Assembly: GCF_002575655.3 (NCBI RefSeq)
Contig: NC_053037.3
Location: 252,683,135 to 252,747,134, forward strand
Reading direction: 5' to 3'
Origin: Aegilops tauschii subsp. strangulata
Lineage: Eukaryota; Streptophyta; Magnoliopsida; Poales; Poaceae
Length of the DNA: 64,000 bases
Part shown: in pieces, positions 42,973 through 55,456 of the stretch
How positions within the stretch are numbered: position 1 is the stretch's first letter
Layout: each line of letters begins with the position of its first letter
The notes under the pieces: model-generated
What the model was told of the DNA's origin: nothing
What the model saw: only the letters and a program-made list of their open reading frames with translations
Databases searched by the model: none
Translations under genes and position numbers: made by a program

Positions 42973-43889
42973 TGATGAGGACATCAATACCATTGTTACA
43001 CCCATAGCCCCTGCTGCTATACATACTGGACCAATTACTAGAGCTCGCGCATGCCAATTAAATTACCAGGTACTTTCGTTTCTTGGTAATGATTCTAATG
43101 TTCATGAGAATATGATGCTGCCTAAATTGGATACATTTGTTTTGCTTACAAATGAAGGGCCTAGCTTTGAGAAGGATGAACATTGGAGCAAGAACAAGCA
43201 TGGAGATGATGGCATGCGCATGGGGAACAAGAACGGAGTTACAAGTGATGATTTCAGGACGTTGAAGCCATCATAATGCGTGCATGAAGCCTTGGACGAA
43301 ATATACAAGATGCTACTTCATAACTTTCGTCCAGAGGCTATTCTAGGTGCTGCGTCACCTTATTATTGGGCCAGGCACATGTAATTTCGAAATACTTGAG
43401 TATAGGCTATTTTTAGAGTCCGTATGTGTGGGGAAACAAGAGATAGGGTTGGTTTCGGACCCCTTCCCCAAGGGCCACGAAATTCCCCCCTCTTCCTCCA
43501 TATATACAGCCCTTAGGGCGTCGTTTAGACTTTGGGTTTTGTTTAGATTAAAAGTTCGCCATTGCTGCAACTTCGCGTACTTCGTTTGTGTTCAACGACC
43601 AGACAAAGGCGTCACAGAACCCCACCTTGATCAATAAAGCTTTCATCTTATATTCGCAATATCCATATTGCAATCTCAGTTTCTTGCTTGTTCTTCGTTT
43701 GCTCGCAGGAAACAGACCCTCGTGGTCAGGTTGATCGTGCTCCGGCGTGGTCAATAACCTCTCGGAGTTGGTTTAGCGATTGCTAAGGCGCGACGTCATC
43801 GCATGTTCATAGTCGGATCGTCAAAGTCGACTTCCACCAAAGCGATATCCATCATCTCATCGAAAGACGGGACACCTTTGCCTCTATCA
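42973..43889 (+). repeat. 5' LTR of copy I
   Basis: It is 917 bp, TGATGAGG...CTATCA, subtype a ([15 protein letters not shown]). The TATA-like box is near 43499 and AATAAAG near 43633. Confidence 0.94.
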
Positions 43890-44937
43890 AGTGGTATCAG
43901 ATTTCCAGGTTGCTCGGCGAGATTTTACAGTTTTTCGTAGTTTCGATCGAGTTTGTTCTTCATACCTATAGTCCACGAAAAAGCCAAAAAAAAATTAGGG
44001 TTAGTTCATCCTATCCGAACCAATCTGAGCCTTTGCATAATCTTTTCTGTGTTTGCTTTGTTGAATTTGCGGTTGCATCGTCGTGTCAAGTTGCTGGTCT
44101 TAGCGTCTAGTCCTTTAGAGTTTCGAGTTCTGTTCACAGGTTGTCACGTCGCCGCTGCCATATATCACCACCGCATCATCATCATCGCTGCTGCCATATA
44201 CCACCACCGCACCAACTTCATCGCCGCTGCCATATACCACCACCACATATTCACCGCCAATCCGAGTCCATATACGCCACCACATATCCGCCGCCATCAC
44301 GCCAATCCGAGTACACCTGCAACATATATCCGCCACCAGTCCGAGTTCCACCAGATTCATCTCCGCCACCAGTCCGAGTTCCACCAGATTCATCTCCGCC
44401 ACCAGTCCTAGTCCAAGTCCAGTATTTTGTTACTCTGTTTTGGATTTCCAGATCGCGCCATACTCCGAGTCGTGACAGAGAAGGACTCCCAAACTTCAGC
44501 GTGCAGCGCCGTGCAAAAAAAAGTGAAAAAAAATTCAGAGTGTGCTCCTCCCTTGTTTACGTGCAGCGCCGTGATTTTGTTAGTGTTCTAGGTTCGCGTC
44601 TCTAGCACGGTCTAGCCTAGGACCAGCACAGTACCGTCGTTGAGCGTTTATTCAACTTTGCATATCTGAATTGATTATTGCTGACCCTTTTTGCTACTAT
44701 ATTATAAGCCTTCCCAGCTCCACATACATCTACGTCGTGCGTTTGACTCTCCCTGGTAATCGCTCTATCCAAGCTTTGAGAGTTTTGACTACAACGGTTG
44801 CCGATCACCACCTGCTGCTGAGTAAGAACTGGTAAGAATTTGAGATTCGCTTGAAGGATTTGTGACACACCACCATCACCACCACTTCCTAGTAGTCTGT
44901 AGGATCATATTCTTTTGTGTTTCTATTGCTGCTAACC
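43890..44937 (+). other. primer site and leader of copy I
   Basis: The primer site is at 43890-43909. The leader is of the copy D type: no CCGTATCCATAT VNTR, but CCATATACCACCACC words and a 32-bp perfect tandem pair around 44336-44400 (GCCACCAGTCCGAGTTCCAC...). The A-run is short. A possible leader intron, GTAAGAATTTGAG...TCTGTAG, ends near 44901. Confidence 0.78.
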
Positions 44938-47290
44938 ATGGCAGGATCACAAGCCGATGAGACTGATTGGGAGAACATGACGAACAAGGGGTTGCATGAT
45001 AAATTTCAGCAAATGATGAGTGGCCAGGTGGGAGATGTGCTAAACAGATTTGAAGAGGCTATGGAGAAGATAGATGCCGTGGAGAAGTCGTTTGAGACAA
45101 AGCTGGATAACAGGTTTAATGAATTGCTCAAGCGTCTTCCGCAACCACCACCGGCGGCACCTGTCGCACCTCTACAACAACAACCACATCTCCAACGCCG
45201 CCTTCCAAATCAAGTGGGACGAGCACAGCGCATTCCAATTGAGACTGGTCAAAATTCGGGTGCCGCTGCACCTACTGTTGATGCTTCTTTGGCTCCTGCT
45301 ACTGCGGCGGCTGAGGAGGATGATGATTATGCGGGCGATTATGAGGATGAGGTTGATCAAAATCAGAACTACGTGCAGCCACCAGCACCACCTCCAGCAG
45401 GTCGACCTCAGGTATATATTCGCAACGGTAGGCCTGCACCACCACCTCAGGTACGAGATCATGACCATGTTCCTATACTAAAATTGAATATTCCACCGTT
45501 TGAGGGTAGATACAATCCTCATGTATATCTTACTTGGGAGTTAGAAACTGAACAACGTTTTACATGTTTACAATATCCCGAGGAGAGACGGGTTGCTGCT
45601 GCTGTTTGTGCTTTACCTAGTTTTGCATGTGTATGGTGGTCTGAACACTGTAGATTATATCCTATTCCAGCTACTTGGGCTGCTTTGAAAACTGCTATGC
45701 GTACTCGTTGGGTTCCACCATATTATCAACGTGAATTGCTTCAAAAACTGCAGCGTTTACGACAAGGGAAAAATTCTGTAGAAGAATATTATCAGGAATT
45801 ACAAACTGGCATGATTAGATGTGGTATTGTTGAGGAGAATGAAGCTATGCTTGCACGTTTTATGGGTGGTTTAAATAGAGAGATTCAGACCATTCTAGAG
45901 TATAAGGAGTATACTAATATCACTCGTTTATTCCATCTTGCTTGTAACGCTGAACGTGAAGTGCAGGATCGACAAGCATTGGCGCGAACTAACTTTTCTG
46001 CAGGTCGACCTTCATCATGGACACCGCGTGCATCTTCTACTTCCACTGCACCAGCACCTCCATCAGGTTCCACCTCCAGCCGTGATACAAGAAAGCAGGC
46101 ACAACCACCACTATCTACCAAGAGCGCACCTGCCGGGCCTGCACAGAGCTCTTCTTCTTCCATGGCATCAACAGGGCACACAAGTGATATTATTTGTCGT
46201 TGTTGTAAGGGAAGAGGACATTATGCGCGAGAATGCAAATCTCAGCGTGTAATGATTGCTACTGAGGATGGCGGGTATGAGTCCGCTAGTGACTATGATG
46301 AGGAGACTTTGGCTCTTATTACACGTGAAGAACATGGTGGAGATGATTCTGAAAATGAGACGCAATACATGGCTCCTGAAGACGCTGACAGGTATGAATG
46401 TTTAGTTGCTCAACGTGTTTTGAGTGTGCAGGTCACACAAGCAGAGCAAAATCAGAGGCATAATTTGTTCCATACAAAGGGAGTTGTGAAGGAACGTTCT
46501 GTTCGCGTCATCATAGATGGAGGGAGCTGTAACAACTTGGCTAGCATGGAGATGGTGGAGAAGCTATCTCTCACCACAAGACCACATCCACATCCTTACT
46601 ACATCCAATGGTTCAACAACAGCGGCAAGGTTAAGGTAACACGTACTGTTCGTGTGCATTTTAGTATCTCTACATATGCTGATTATGTTGATTGTGATGT
46701 GGTACCCATGCAAGCATGTTCCTTATTACTTGGTAGACCATGGCAATTTGATAAAAACTCTGTACACCATGGTAGAAACAATCAGTATACTCTTGTTCAT
46801 AAGGATAAAAATATTACTTTGCTTCCTATGACTCCTGATTCCATTTTGAAAGATGACATTAATAGAGCTAATAAAGCAAAACAGGAGAAAAATAAGAGTG
46901 AAAATCAGATTGTGGCAAAAGAATTTGAGCAACAAATGAAACCTAATAATAAACCATCTAGTGTTGTTTCTGAAATTAAATTGAAAAGTGCATGTTTACT
47001 TGCCACAAAATCTGATATTGATGAGCTAGATTCCAACAAATCTGTTTGCTATGCTTTTGTGTGCAAAGAGGCATTATTTTCATTCGAGGACGTGCCTTCC
47101 TCTTTGCCCCCTGCTGTCACTAACATTTTGCAGGAGTTCGCTGACGTCTTTCCACAAGACGTGCCACCGGGATTACCACCTATTCGAGGGATTGAGCATC
47201 AAATTGACTTAATTCCCGGTGCAACGCTACCCAACCGTGCACCATACCGTACCAATCCAGAGGAGACGAAGGAGATTATGCGTCAAGTAT
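44938..47290 (+). CDS. gag-pol: Gag-protease-RT start of copy I
   Basis: The ATG at 44938 (CCATGG context, MAGSQADETDWENM) opens 783 codons before TAG at 47288-47290, where other copies have CAG (Gln). Parts: coiled-coil-like N-terminus (1-75), Pro/Gln spacer and acidic patch (80-160), capsid core (about 185-345), Ser/Pro linker, CCHC knuckle CRCCKGRGHYAREC (about 420-433), protease IIDGGSCNNLAS (about 525), linker, and the start of RT ([20 protein letters not shown]). Gag and pol share one frame with no frameshift, as usual in CRM-like elements. If translated it would give Gag and protease only. Confidence 0.88.
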
Positions 47291-49671
47291 AGGAGCTGCT
47301 CGACAAAGGTTATATACGCGAATCTCTTAGTCCTTGTGTCGTTCCTATTATACTTGTGCCTAAAAACGATGGTACATCACGTATGTGTGTTGATTGTAGA
47401 GGCATTAATAACATTACTATTCGTTATCGTCATCCTATTCCTAGGCTAGATGATATGCTTGATGAATTGAGTGGCTCTACAATATTTTCCAAAGTTGATT
47501 TGCGTAGTGGATACCATCAAATTCGTATGAAACTGGGAGATGAATGGAAAACAACATTTAAAACTAAGTTTGGTTTATATGAGTGGTTAGCCATGCCTTT
47601 TGAGTTAACTAATGCACCTAGTACTTTCATGAGACTAATGAACGAAGTTTTACGTGCTTTTGACGATTTGTGGAAGTCTATTTTGATGATATACTGATTT
47701 ATAGCAAATCTTTGGAAGAACATTTGGAACATTTACGTGATGTTTTTATTGCTCTACGTGATGCATGTTTGTTTGGTAACCTTGGGAAGTGCACCTTTTG
47801 CACCGACCGAGTATCTTTTCTTGGCTATGTTGTTACTCCAAAGGGAATTGAAGTTGATAAAGCCAAGATTGAAGCTATTGAGAGTTGGCCGCAGCCCAAA
47901 ACGGTCACACAAGTGAGGAGTTTCCTTGGCCTCGCTGGTTTCTATAGGCGTTTTGTGAGAGATTTCAGCACCATTGCTGCACCTCTCAACGAGCTTACAA
48001 AGAAGGATGTGCCTTTTGTTTGGGGTACCGCACAGGAAGAAGCCTTCACGGTATTGAAAGATAAGTTGACACATGCTCCTTTACTCCAACTTTCTGATTT
48101 TAATAAGACTTTTGAGCTTGAATGTGATGCTAGTGGAATTGGATTAGGAGGTGTGTTATTACAAGATGGTAAACCTGTTGCATACTGTTCTGAGAAATTG
48201 AGTGGGCCTAGTCTGAATTATTCTACTTATGATAAAGAACTATATGCTCTTGTTCGGACTTTAGAAACATGGCAACATTATTTATGGCCCAAAGAATTTG
48301 TTATACATTCTGATCATGAATCTTTGAAACATATTAAAAGTCAAGCTAAACTGAATCGTAGACATGCTAAATGGGTTGAATTCATTGAAACTTTCCCTTA
48401 TGTCATTAAACACAAGAAGGGTAAAGAAAATGTTATTGGTGATGCATTGTCTCGTCGCTATACTATGCTGTCACAACTTGACTTCAAAATATTTGGTTTG
48501 GAGACCATCAAAGATCGATATATGCATGATGCTGATTTTAAAGATGTTTTGCAGAATTGTAAAGAAGGAAGAACCCGGAACAAGTTTGTCGTTAATGATG
48601 GATTTGTGTTCCGTGCTAACAAGCTATGCATTCCAGCTAGCTCTCTTCGTCTTTTGTTGTTGCAGGAGGCTCATGGAGGAGGATTAATGGGACACTTTGG
48701 CGTGAAGAAGACGGAGGACGTACTTGCTACACATTTCTTTTGGCCAAAGATGAGACGGGATGTTGAGCGTTTTGTTGCTCGCTGCACTACATGTCAAAAA
48801 GCTAAGTCACGACTCAATCCTCATGGTTTATATATGCCTTTGCCTGTACCTAGTGTTCCTTGGGAGGATATATCTATGGACTTTGTTTTAGGTTTACCTC
48901 GAACAAAGAAGGGGAGGGATAGCATATTAGTTGTCGTGGATAGATTCTCAAAAATGGCACACTTTATACCATGTCATAAAAGCGATGATGCTGTTAATGT
49001 TGCTGATTTGTTCTTCCGTGAACTTATTCGTTTGCATGGTGTGCCAAATACTATTGTTTCAGATCGTGATACTAAATTTCTTAGCCAATTTTGGAGATGT
49101 TTATGGGCTAAGTTGGGGACTAAACTGCTTTTTAGTACTACTTGTCACCCCCAAACTGATGAACAAACTGAAGTAGTCAATAGAACATTGTCTACAATGC
49201 TTAGGGCTGTTTTGAAGAATAATAAGAAAATGTGGGAAGAATGCTTGCCTCATATTGAGTTTGCTTATAATCGTTCATTGCATTCTACTACTAAGATGTG
49301 CCCTTTTGAAATTGTGTATGTTTTCCTACCTCGTGCACCTATTGATTTGTTGCCTCTTCCATCTTCGGAGAAGGTTAATTTTGATGCTAAACAACGTGCT
49401 GAATTGATCTTAAAAATGCATGAGTTAACTAAGGAAAACATTGAGCGTATGAATGCTAAATATAAACTTGCTGGAGATAAGGGTAGAAAACATGTTGTGT
49501 TTGCACCTGGAGATCTTGTTTGGTTACATTTGCGTAAGGATAGATTTCCTGATTTGCGCAAATCAAAGCTAATGCCACGTGCTGATGGTCCTTTTAAGGT
49601 GTTAGAGAAAATAAATGATAATGCATATAAACTTGAGCTGCCTGCAGATTTTGGGGTTAGTCCCACTTTTA
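47291..49671 (+). pseudogene. pol: pol of copy I (RT, RNase H, integrase)
   Basis: It continues the 44938 frame after one stop. [14 protein letters not shown] is present. A small deletion near 47661 (GCTTTTGACG instead of GCTTTCATTGGACG) shifts the frame just before the catalytic box, so YFDD is read only in the frame of the next long ORF (from 47670). That frame is open through the RT thumb, RNase H ([23 protein letters not shown]), the HHCC finger, the integrase core (with HPQTDEQ replacing HPQTDGQ) and the GPF module to SPTFN, where it passes into Family II gag. Confidence 0.87.
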
Positions 49672-51878
49672 ACTACGTCCTCATTTGGTGGGAACAAGTC
49701 ATTGAGCGCCGAGAAGCAAGAGGTGAACCACCCATCACTACTTGGGCGCAAATGAAGGATGTCATTAGAGCACGATTCATGCCAAACTACTACAACCGCG
49801 ACCTCTTCAAGAAACTCCAACTCCTCAAGCAAGGAACCAAGAGCGTTGAAGAGTACTACAAGGAAATGGAGATTGCCATGATAAGAGCCAATGTCACGGA
49901 AGATGATGAGCAAACTATGGCACGTTTCTTGAATGGACTCAATCATCCTATCAAGAAGATTGCCGACTTCCAACCATACTCGAACCTCATCGAGCTAGTG
50001 CATCAAGCTACCAAAGCGGAACGGCAAGTACAAGACGACTTCAAGTATGCCAAGTTCTCATCCAAGTCCTATGGCTTCTCCAACACCCAAGCTTCAACGA
50101 CTCCAACAACTTGTACCTCAACCAAGCCCTCTACAAGCAACGGCGACAAGTCAAGCTACAAGAAAACTTCGACAACCTCAAGTCGTCCTCCTACTACAAG
50201 CAACTTCAAGCCAAGAGCCTCATCATCATCTACCCAAACCGATGAGACCATCAAGACAAGTTCCTTCAAATGCTTCCCATGCGGCGGCCGAGGCCACAAG
50301 TCCTTCGAGTGCACAAACAAGCGCACCATGATCCTCAACGACGACGGAACCTATGACTCAATGAGTGAAGGAAAAATAGAAGCCCTTGAGCAAGTGGCCA
50401 TGCACCAACAAGTGAACAACGATGATGAAGATGATCAACTCTTTTGTGACGAAGATTCAAGCCCCGCTCTTGTTGTCTCCAAGGTCTTGACTCTACAACA
50501 TCAACAAGATGAAGACCAAAGATGCCATATCTTCCACACCAAGGCCGGCATCAATGGAAGGTCCGTCAAGGTCACCATTGATGGAGGGAGTTGCCATAAC
50601 CTCGCAAGTGAAGAACTATGCTCCAAGCTCCAATTGGTCAAGATGAAGCACCCGCACCCCTACAAGGTTCAATGGCTAAGCGACACCGGAACAATCCAAG
50701 TCGAGCATAGAGTACAAGTTTCTTTCAAGATCGGAGCTTACGAAGACACTTTGGAGTGTGATGTCCTACCGATGACCGTTTGCCGCCTCCTTCTTGGACG
50801 GCCATGGCAATTTGACCGAGGTGTCATCCACAATGGGCGTACAAACCACTATAGCTTCAAGATGAAAGGAAAGGAGTATGTGCTACGACCTATGTCTCCA
50901 AGCCAAGTGATCGCGGACAAGCGAGCACCCCATCGTGGAGAGAATAGTGAGAGAGCGAACCACCAAAAAGAGAGTGAGCGCCACAAGCCCAAATTGAGTG
51001 CCTCCACGATGAGCGACAAGAAAACCTTTGTTCTATTTGCCACCAAACGTGAGATGAGAGAAGTGTGTGAGAACCCATCAAGTGTCCTACACTATGTCCT
51101 ATTGTGCAAGGACGAGGCACCAAAAACTAACACCTCTCACAATCTACCTTTGGTGCTATCTTCTTTATTGCAGGAATTCCAAGATGTTTTCCCCGACGAG
51201 CTACCTCCGGGTCTACCTCCACTACGAGGCATCGAGCACCGCATCGACCTCATCCCTAGAGTGCCACCTCCAAACAAGGCTCCCTGTCGAGTAAACTCCG
51301 TAGAAACCAAAGAAATAGAAAGGCAAGTAAAGCATCTCATAGACCATGGACATGTGCGTGAAAGTTTGAGTCCTTGTGCCGTACCGGTCATTCTTGTCCC
51401 AAAAAGAGGCGGTAGCTTTCGCATGTGTTCCGATTGTAGACCCATCAATGCTATCACCGTTCGCTATAGGTATCCCATTCCACGCCTTGACGAGATGCTA
51501 GATGAACTTAGCGGTGCCACTATCTTTTCCAAAATTGATCTTAAAAGTGGTTACTATCAAATACGCATACAAGAGGGTGATGAATGGAAAACCGCTTTCA
51601 AAACAAAGTTTGGTTTGTATGAGTGGTTAGTCATGCCTATGGGTTTATCGGAAGCACCGGGTACTTTCATGCGTCTTATGCATTATGTGTTTCGCCCCTA
51701 TATGGGTGAATTTGTTGTTGTCTACTTTGATGATATTCTTGTTTTTAGCAAATCTCTCAAAGAGCATGTCACCCACCTTCGCACCATGCTACAAACTCTT
51801 CGAAAAGAGCAACTTTATGCTAATATGGAAAAATGCCTTTTTGGTGTTGATAAGCCTGTTTTTTTTTGGGTTTTGTAG
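49672..51878 (+). CDS. gag-pol: Family II Gag-protease-RT of copy E2, fused in frame to copy I pol
   Basis: The frame is open for about 735 codons and is continuous with the copy I integrase upstream (47670-51878, 1402 codons in all). Parts: capsid core ([32 protein letters not shown]), a Ser/Thr/Lys-rich linker, CCHC knuckle [14 protein letters not shown] (from 50271), protease [12 protein letters not shown] (near 50573), linker [22 protein letters not shown] ([20 protein letters not shown]) and YFDD at 51723-51734. It ends after a T-run expansion near 51860 shifts the frame (VFFWVL then stop). The Gag N-terminus is missing. Confidence 0.86.
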
Positions 51879-53309
51879 TATCTTCTAAGGGTGTTCATGT
51901 TGATGACTCTAAGATCAATGCTATTAAAACTTAGCCCCAACCAACCAATTTGCAACAAGTGCGTAGTTTCCTTGGTTTAGCCGGTTTCTACCGTAGATTT
52001 GTGAAGGATTTTAGCACTATTGCTTCACCTTTGCATGCTTTGAGTAAGAAAAATGCACCGTTTGTTTGGGGATCATCCCAAGACACCGCTTTCAATGAGC
52101 TTAAGAATTTGCTTACTCATGCTCCCGTGCTTGCATTACCCAACTTTGACAAACCTTTTGAAATTCATTGCGATGCTAGTGGTAATGGCATAGGAGGTGT
52201 ATTAACGCAAGAGAAGCGCCCCATAACATATTTTAGTGAGAAACTTTCCGGCGCGCAACTCAATTACCTCATTTATGACAAAGAGATATATGCTTTAGTG
52301 CGAGTTTTTGCGTGAATGGGAACATTACCTTCGCCCTCATGAATTCATCATCCACACCGATCATGAAACACTTAAATATCTTAAGGGTCAAACTAAGTTG
52401 AACAAGCGTCATGCTAAGTGGAGTGAATTTATTGAGTCTTTTCCTTATGTCATCAAGTATATTAAAGGTAAGGAAAATGTTGTGGCGGATGCGCTTTCAC
52501 GTATATGCATGCTTGTTACTCAACTTGAATTGAATGTCATTGGTTTTCAGCACATAAAAGACTTGTATGAGCATGATCCTACTTTCGCCATCCCTTATGC
52601 CAAATGTTTGACGTATACATCTTGGGAACGCTATTACATGAAAGATGGATATCTTATGAGAGCTAACAAACTTTGCATCCCCGAGTCTTCTCTTCGTTTG
52701 TTGCTTTTGCAAGAATCTCATGGAGGAGGACTAATGGGACATTTTGGACGCGACAAGACCCTTGCTACGCTCTCTAAGAACTACTTTTTGCCTAAGATGT
52801 TCCGTGACGTCAACCGCTTCACCAACCGATGCTCTACATGTCGCAAAGCTAAGTCTAAAGCTCAATCTCGTGGACTATACATGGCTCTTCCAATTCCGTA
52901 TCAACCATGGGAAGATATTAGCATGGATTTTGTGCTTGGTTTGCCTAAAACTAGAAATGGCAAGGATTCCGTTTTTGTTGTTGTGGACCGATTCTCCAAA
53001 ATGGCTCATTTCATTCCTTGCAACAAGATAGATGATGCTTCACATGTTGCCAATCTCTTTTGTAGGGAAATACTGCGTCTACATGGAGTGCCAAAGACGA
53101 TTGTCTCGGACCACGACGTCAAGTTCTTGAGTTACTTTTGGAAGACCTTATGCGCCAAGCTCGGAATCAAGCTACTATTCTCCACGGCCTATCATCCACA
53201 AACCGACGGCCAAACGGAGGTGACAAATCGCACGCTCTCCACTCTACTACGTGTGTTGATAAAGAAGAATATCAAGGAGTGGGAGGAGTGCCTACCTATT
53301 GCCGAGTAA
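51879..53309 (+). pseudogene. pol: RNase H and integrase of Family II copy E2
   Basis: After the T-run frameshift and a TAG near 51932 (Trp codon in family logic), RT thumb and RNase H ([15 protein letters not shown]) run open to 52315. One extra T near 52302 shifts the frame again. The next frame has [28 protein letters not shown], the HHCC finger (HGGGLMGH ... CSTCRKAK) and the DDE core ([37 protein letters not shown]), ending at TAA 53307-53309 in place of a Tyr codon. Confidence 0.87.
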
Positions 53310-54273
53310 GCCTACAACCGCGCAAGACATAAGACTACCGGCAAGTCCCCCTTCGAGGTCGTCTACGGCTTCAACCCGTTGTCCCCATTGGACATTCTAC
53401 CTTTACCACTACAAGAGCGCACAAACATGGACGCGAGTGAAGATGCATGAAGATACAAGGCACACCATCGAGCGCCAAGTACAACGACTCGCGACCAAGC
53501 TCAACATCAACAAGCAACCCATGATATTCAACATTGGAGATCTTGTGTGGCTACACCTTCGCAAGGACCGCTTCCCCAACGAACGCAAGTCCAAACTTCT
53601 ACCACGAGCCGATGGACCCTTCAAGGTGCTTGCACGCTACAACAACAACACATACAAGATCGACATCCCACGCGACAAGTACTCCGTGAGCGACATCTTC
53701 AACGTCAAAGATCTCTCTCGGTACCATGGTGATGAGGATTTCGATCCGAGGTCGGATCTTTCCCAAGGGAGGGGAGATGATGCGGAGCATCCCAAGGTCT
53801 TCACCATGGACCCACCATCGTCTCACCAAGTGCCTAGTGGACCCATGACACGAGCACGTGCAAGAGCTCTCGAAACCGAGGTGACATCTCTCCTCTCACA
53901 ATTCCACTTCGATGAACATGAGACATGGCTACTACCTCAAACGGAGACGTTGTGCATACTCAGGTATAAAGGAGTTAGCCATGGAGACACTAAGGAGCAA
54001 GGAGAATCCAAAGAGGAAGATGGACGTGAAGGCGGAAAAGAAGAAGGGCAAAGTCAGCAGAAGCCCGGACGATCCGGACCGCCGTCCGGACGATCCGGCC
54101 CTAGCCCGGACGATCCGGCTACCTCGCCCAAGGACACCCGAAGCTTCACCACGAAGCCGGATCATCCGGACCCAGGCCCGGATCATCCGGCCACACCCGG
54201 ATGTCCGGACCAGGCCCCGGACATCCGGACCCTCCGCGGCGGCCACGACACAGCCGGATCATCCGGACGCTGA
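53310..54273 (+). pseudogene. pol: integrase C-terminus of Family II copy E2, reading into its 3' LTR
   Basis: Continuation of integrase (AYNRARH...). A 20-bp deletion near 53440 (GCGAGTGAAGATG, compared with copy E at 29640-29675) shifts the frame. The frame then runs through [52 protein letters not shown], the purine tract and GPMTRARARALETEV in the LTR, ending in a low-complexity Pro/Asp/Ser tail made by the palindromic repeats. The parallel with Family I shows that pol-into-LTR coding is shared. Confidence 0.83.
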
Positions 54274-54577
54274 CCCGGATCGTCCGGACAGTGCCTGCGT
54301 GCATGATATTGGGCCGAGGCCCATGTACCCCTTCACCCCCAACCTCTATATATATGACTCCTCCACCTCTTCCTAGGGTTAGCATTGGTTTAGCTCATAT
54401 GTGAGGATAGCTTTTGCTCATCCATACGGATCATGTCCTCGAGAGAGACCGCGGCCCCTCTACGGAGAAGATCCCTTGGATTCAAGACCCTCTCTTGGGT
54501 GGTCCCATCAAGATCTGCTCTAGGAGAAGAACCGGTTACCCTTTGTACCATCCTTTGTTGGATTTGAATCTTGTATC
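53778..54577 (+). repeat. 3' LTR of Family II copy E2, truncated by copy J
   Basis: It starts TGATGCGGAGCATCCC after AAGGGAGGGGAGA (53765-53777) and stops at GAATCTTGTATC, where an inverted Family I LTR begins. The expected continuation CCCTCTCGTG (as at 42211) is not in the window. The left TSD candidate for the inserted element is GTATC. Confidence 0.88.
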
Positions 54578-55456
54578 TGATAGAAGCAAAGCTGTTCCGT
54601 CTTTCGATGAGATGATGGATATCGCTTTGGTGGAAGTCGACTTTGACGATCCGACTACGAACGTGCGAGGACGTCGCGCCTTAGCAATCGCTAAACCAAC
54701 TCCGAGAGGTTATTGACCACGCCGGAGCACGATCAACCTGACCACGAGGGTCTGTTTCCTGCGAGCAAACGAAGAACAAGCAAGAAACTGAGATTGCAAT
54801 CTAGATATTGCGAATATAAGATGAAAGCTTTATTGATCAAGGTGGGGTTCTGTGACGCCTTTGTCTGGTCGTTGAACACAAAAGAAGTACGCGAAGTTGC
54901 AGCTATGGCGAACTTTTAATCTAAACAAAACCCAAAGTCTAAACGACGCCCTAAGGGCTGGATATATGGAGGAAGAGGGGGGAATTTCGTGGCCCTTGGG
55001 GAAGGGGTCCGAAACCAACCCTATCTCTTGTTTCCCCACACCTACGGACTCTAAAAATAGCCTATACTCAAGTATTTCGAAATTACATGGGCCTGGCCCA
55101 ATAATAAGGTGACGCAGCACCTAGAATAGCCTCTGGACGAAAGTTATGAAGTACTCCCTCCGTCCCATAATATAAGAACGTTTTTGACACTAGTGTCAAA
55201 AACGTTCTTATATTATGGGACGGAGGGAGTAGCATCTTGTATATTTCGTCCAAGGCTTCATGCACGCACTATGGTGGCTTCAACGTCCTGAAATCATCAC
55301 TTGTAACTCCATTCTTGTCCCCCATGCGCATGCCATCATCTCCATGCTTGTTCTTGCTCCAATGTTCATCCTTCTCAAAGCTAGGCCCTTCATTTGTAAG
55401 CAAAACAAATGTATCCAATTTAGGCAGCATCATATTCTCATGAACATTAGAATCAT
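54578..55456 (-). repeat. Family I copy J: inverted LTR, interrupted and truncated
   Basis: It begins TGATAGAAGCAAAG on plus and follows the inverted LTR until GAATCATT, where a second inverted LTR (copy K) starts at 55457. About 115 bp of its 5' end are not here. It contains a MITE at 55152-55231. K probably inserted into J at ATCAT. Confidence 0.88.
55152..55231. mobile_element. Stowaway-type MITE, 76 bp, perfect palindrome
   Basis: CTCCCTCCGTCCCATAATAT starts the element at 55154 and its exact inverse ends it at 55229. The two 38-bp arms are perfectly complementary around a central CTAG. TA is duplicated on both sides (55152-55153 and 55230-55231). The empty site GAAGTAGCATC is present in sister LTRs (for example 56027-56037). 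Terminal sequence, TA target and length fit Triticeae Stowaway (Tc1/mariner-derived) MITEs. There is no coding capacity. Confidence 0.95.

Larger units (their letters stand above)
42973..49671 (+). mobile_element. Family I copy I, 3' end lost
   Basis: It has a 5' LTR, primer site, leader, gag, protease, RT, RNase H and integrase up to codons SPTFN, and is then fused to Family II gag (TACGTCCTCATTTGG). The polypurine tract and 3' LTR are missing, so no TSD can be matched (left flank TTAGG). It is otherwise the most intact coding copy in the window after L. Confidence 0.88.
41366..54577 (+). mobile_element. Family II copy E2, split by copy I and cut by copy J
   Basis: It consists of a 5' LTR (41366-42371), primer site and leader (to 42972), then after copy I the gag to integrase region (49672-53777) and a truncated 3' LTR (53778-54577). 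Both LTRs share AEHPKVFTMDPPS and the same palindromic U3, so they belong together. The first part of gag is missing at the junction with copy I. The outer left flank is CCACC. Confidence 0.87.
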
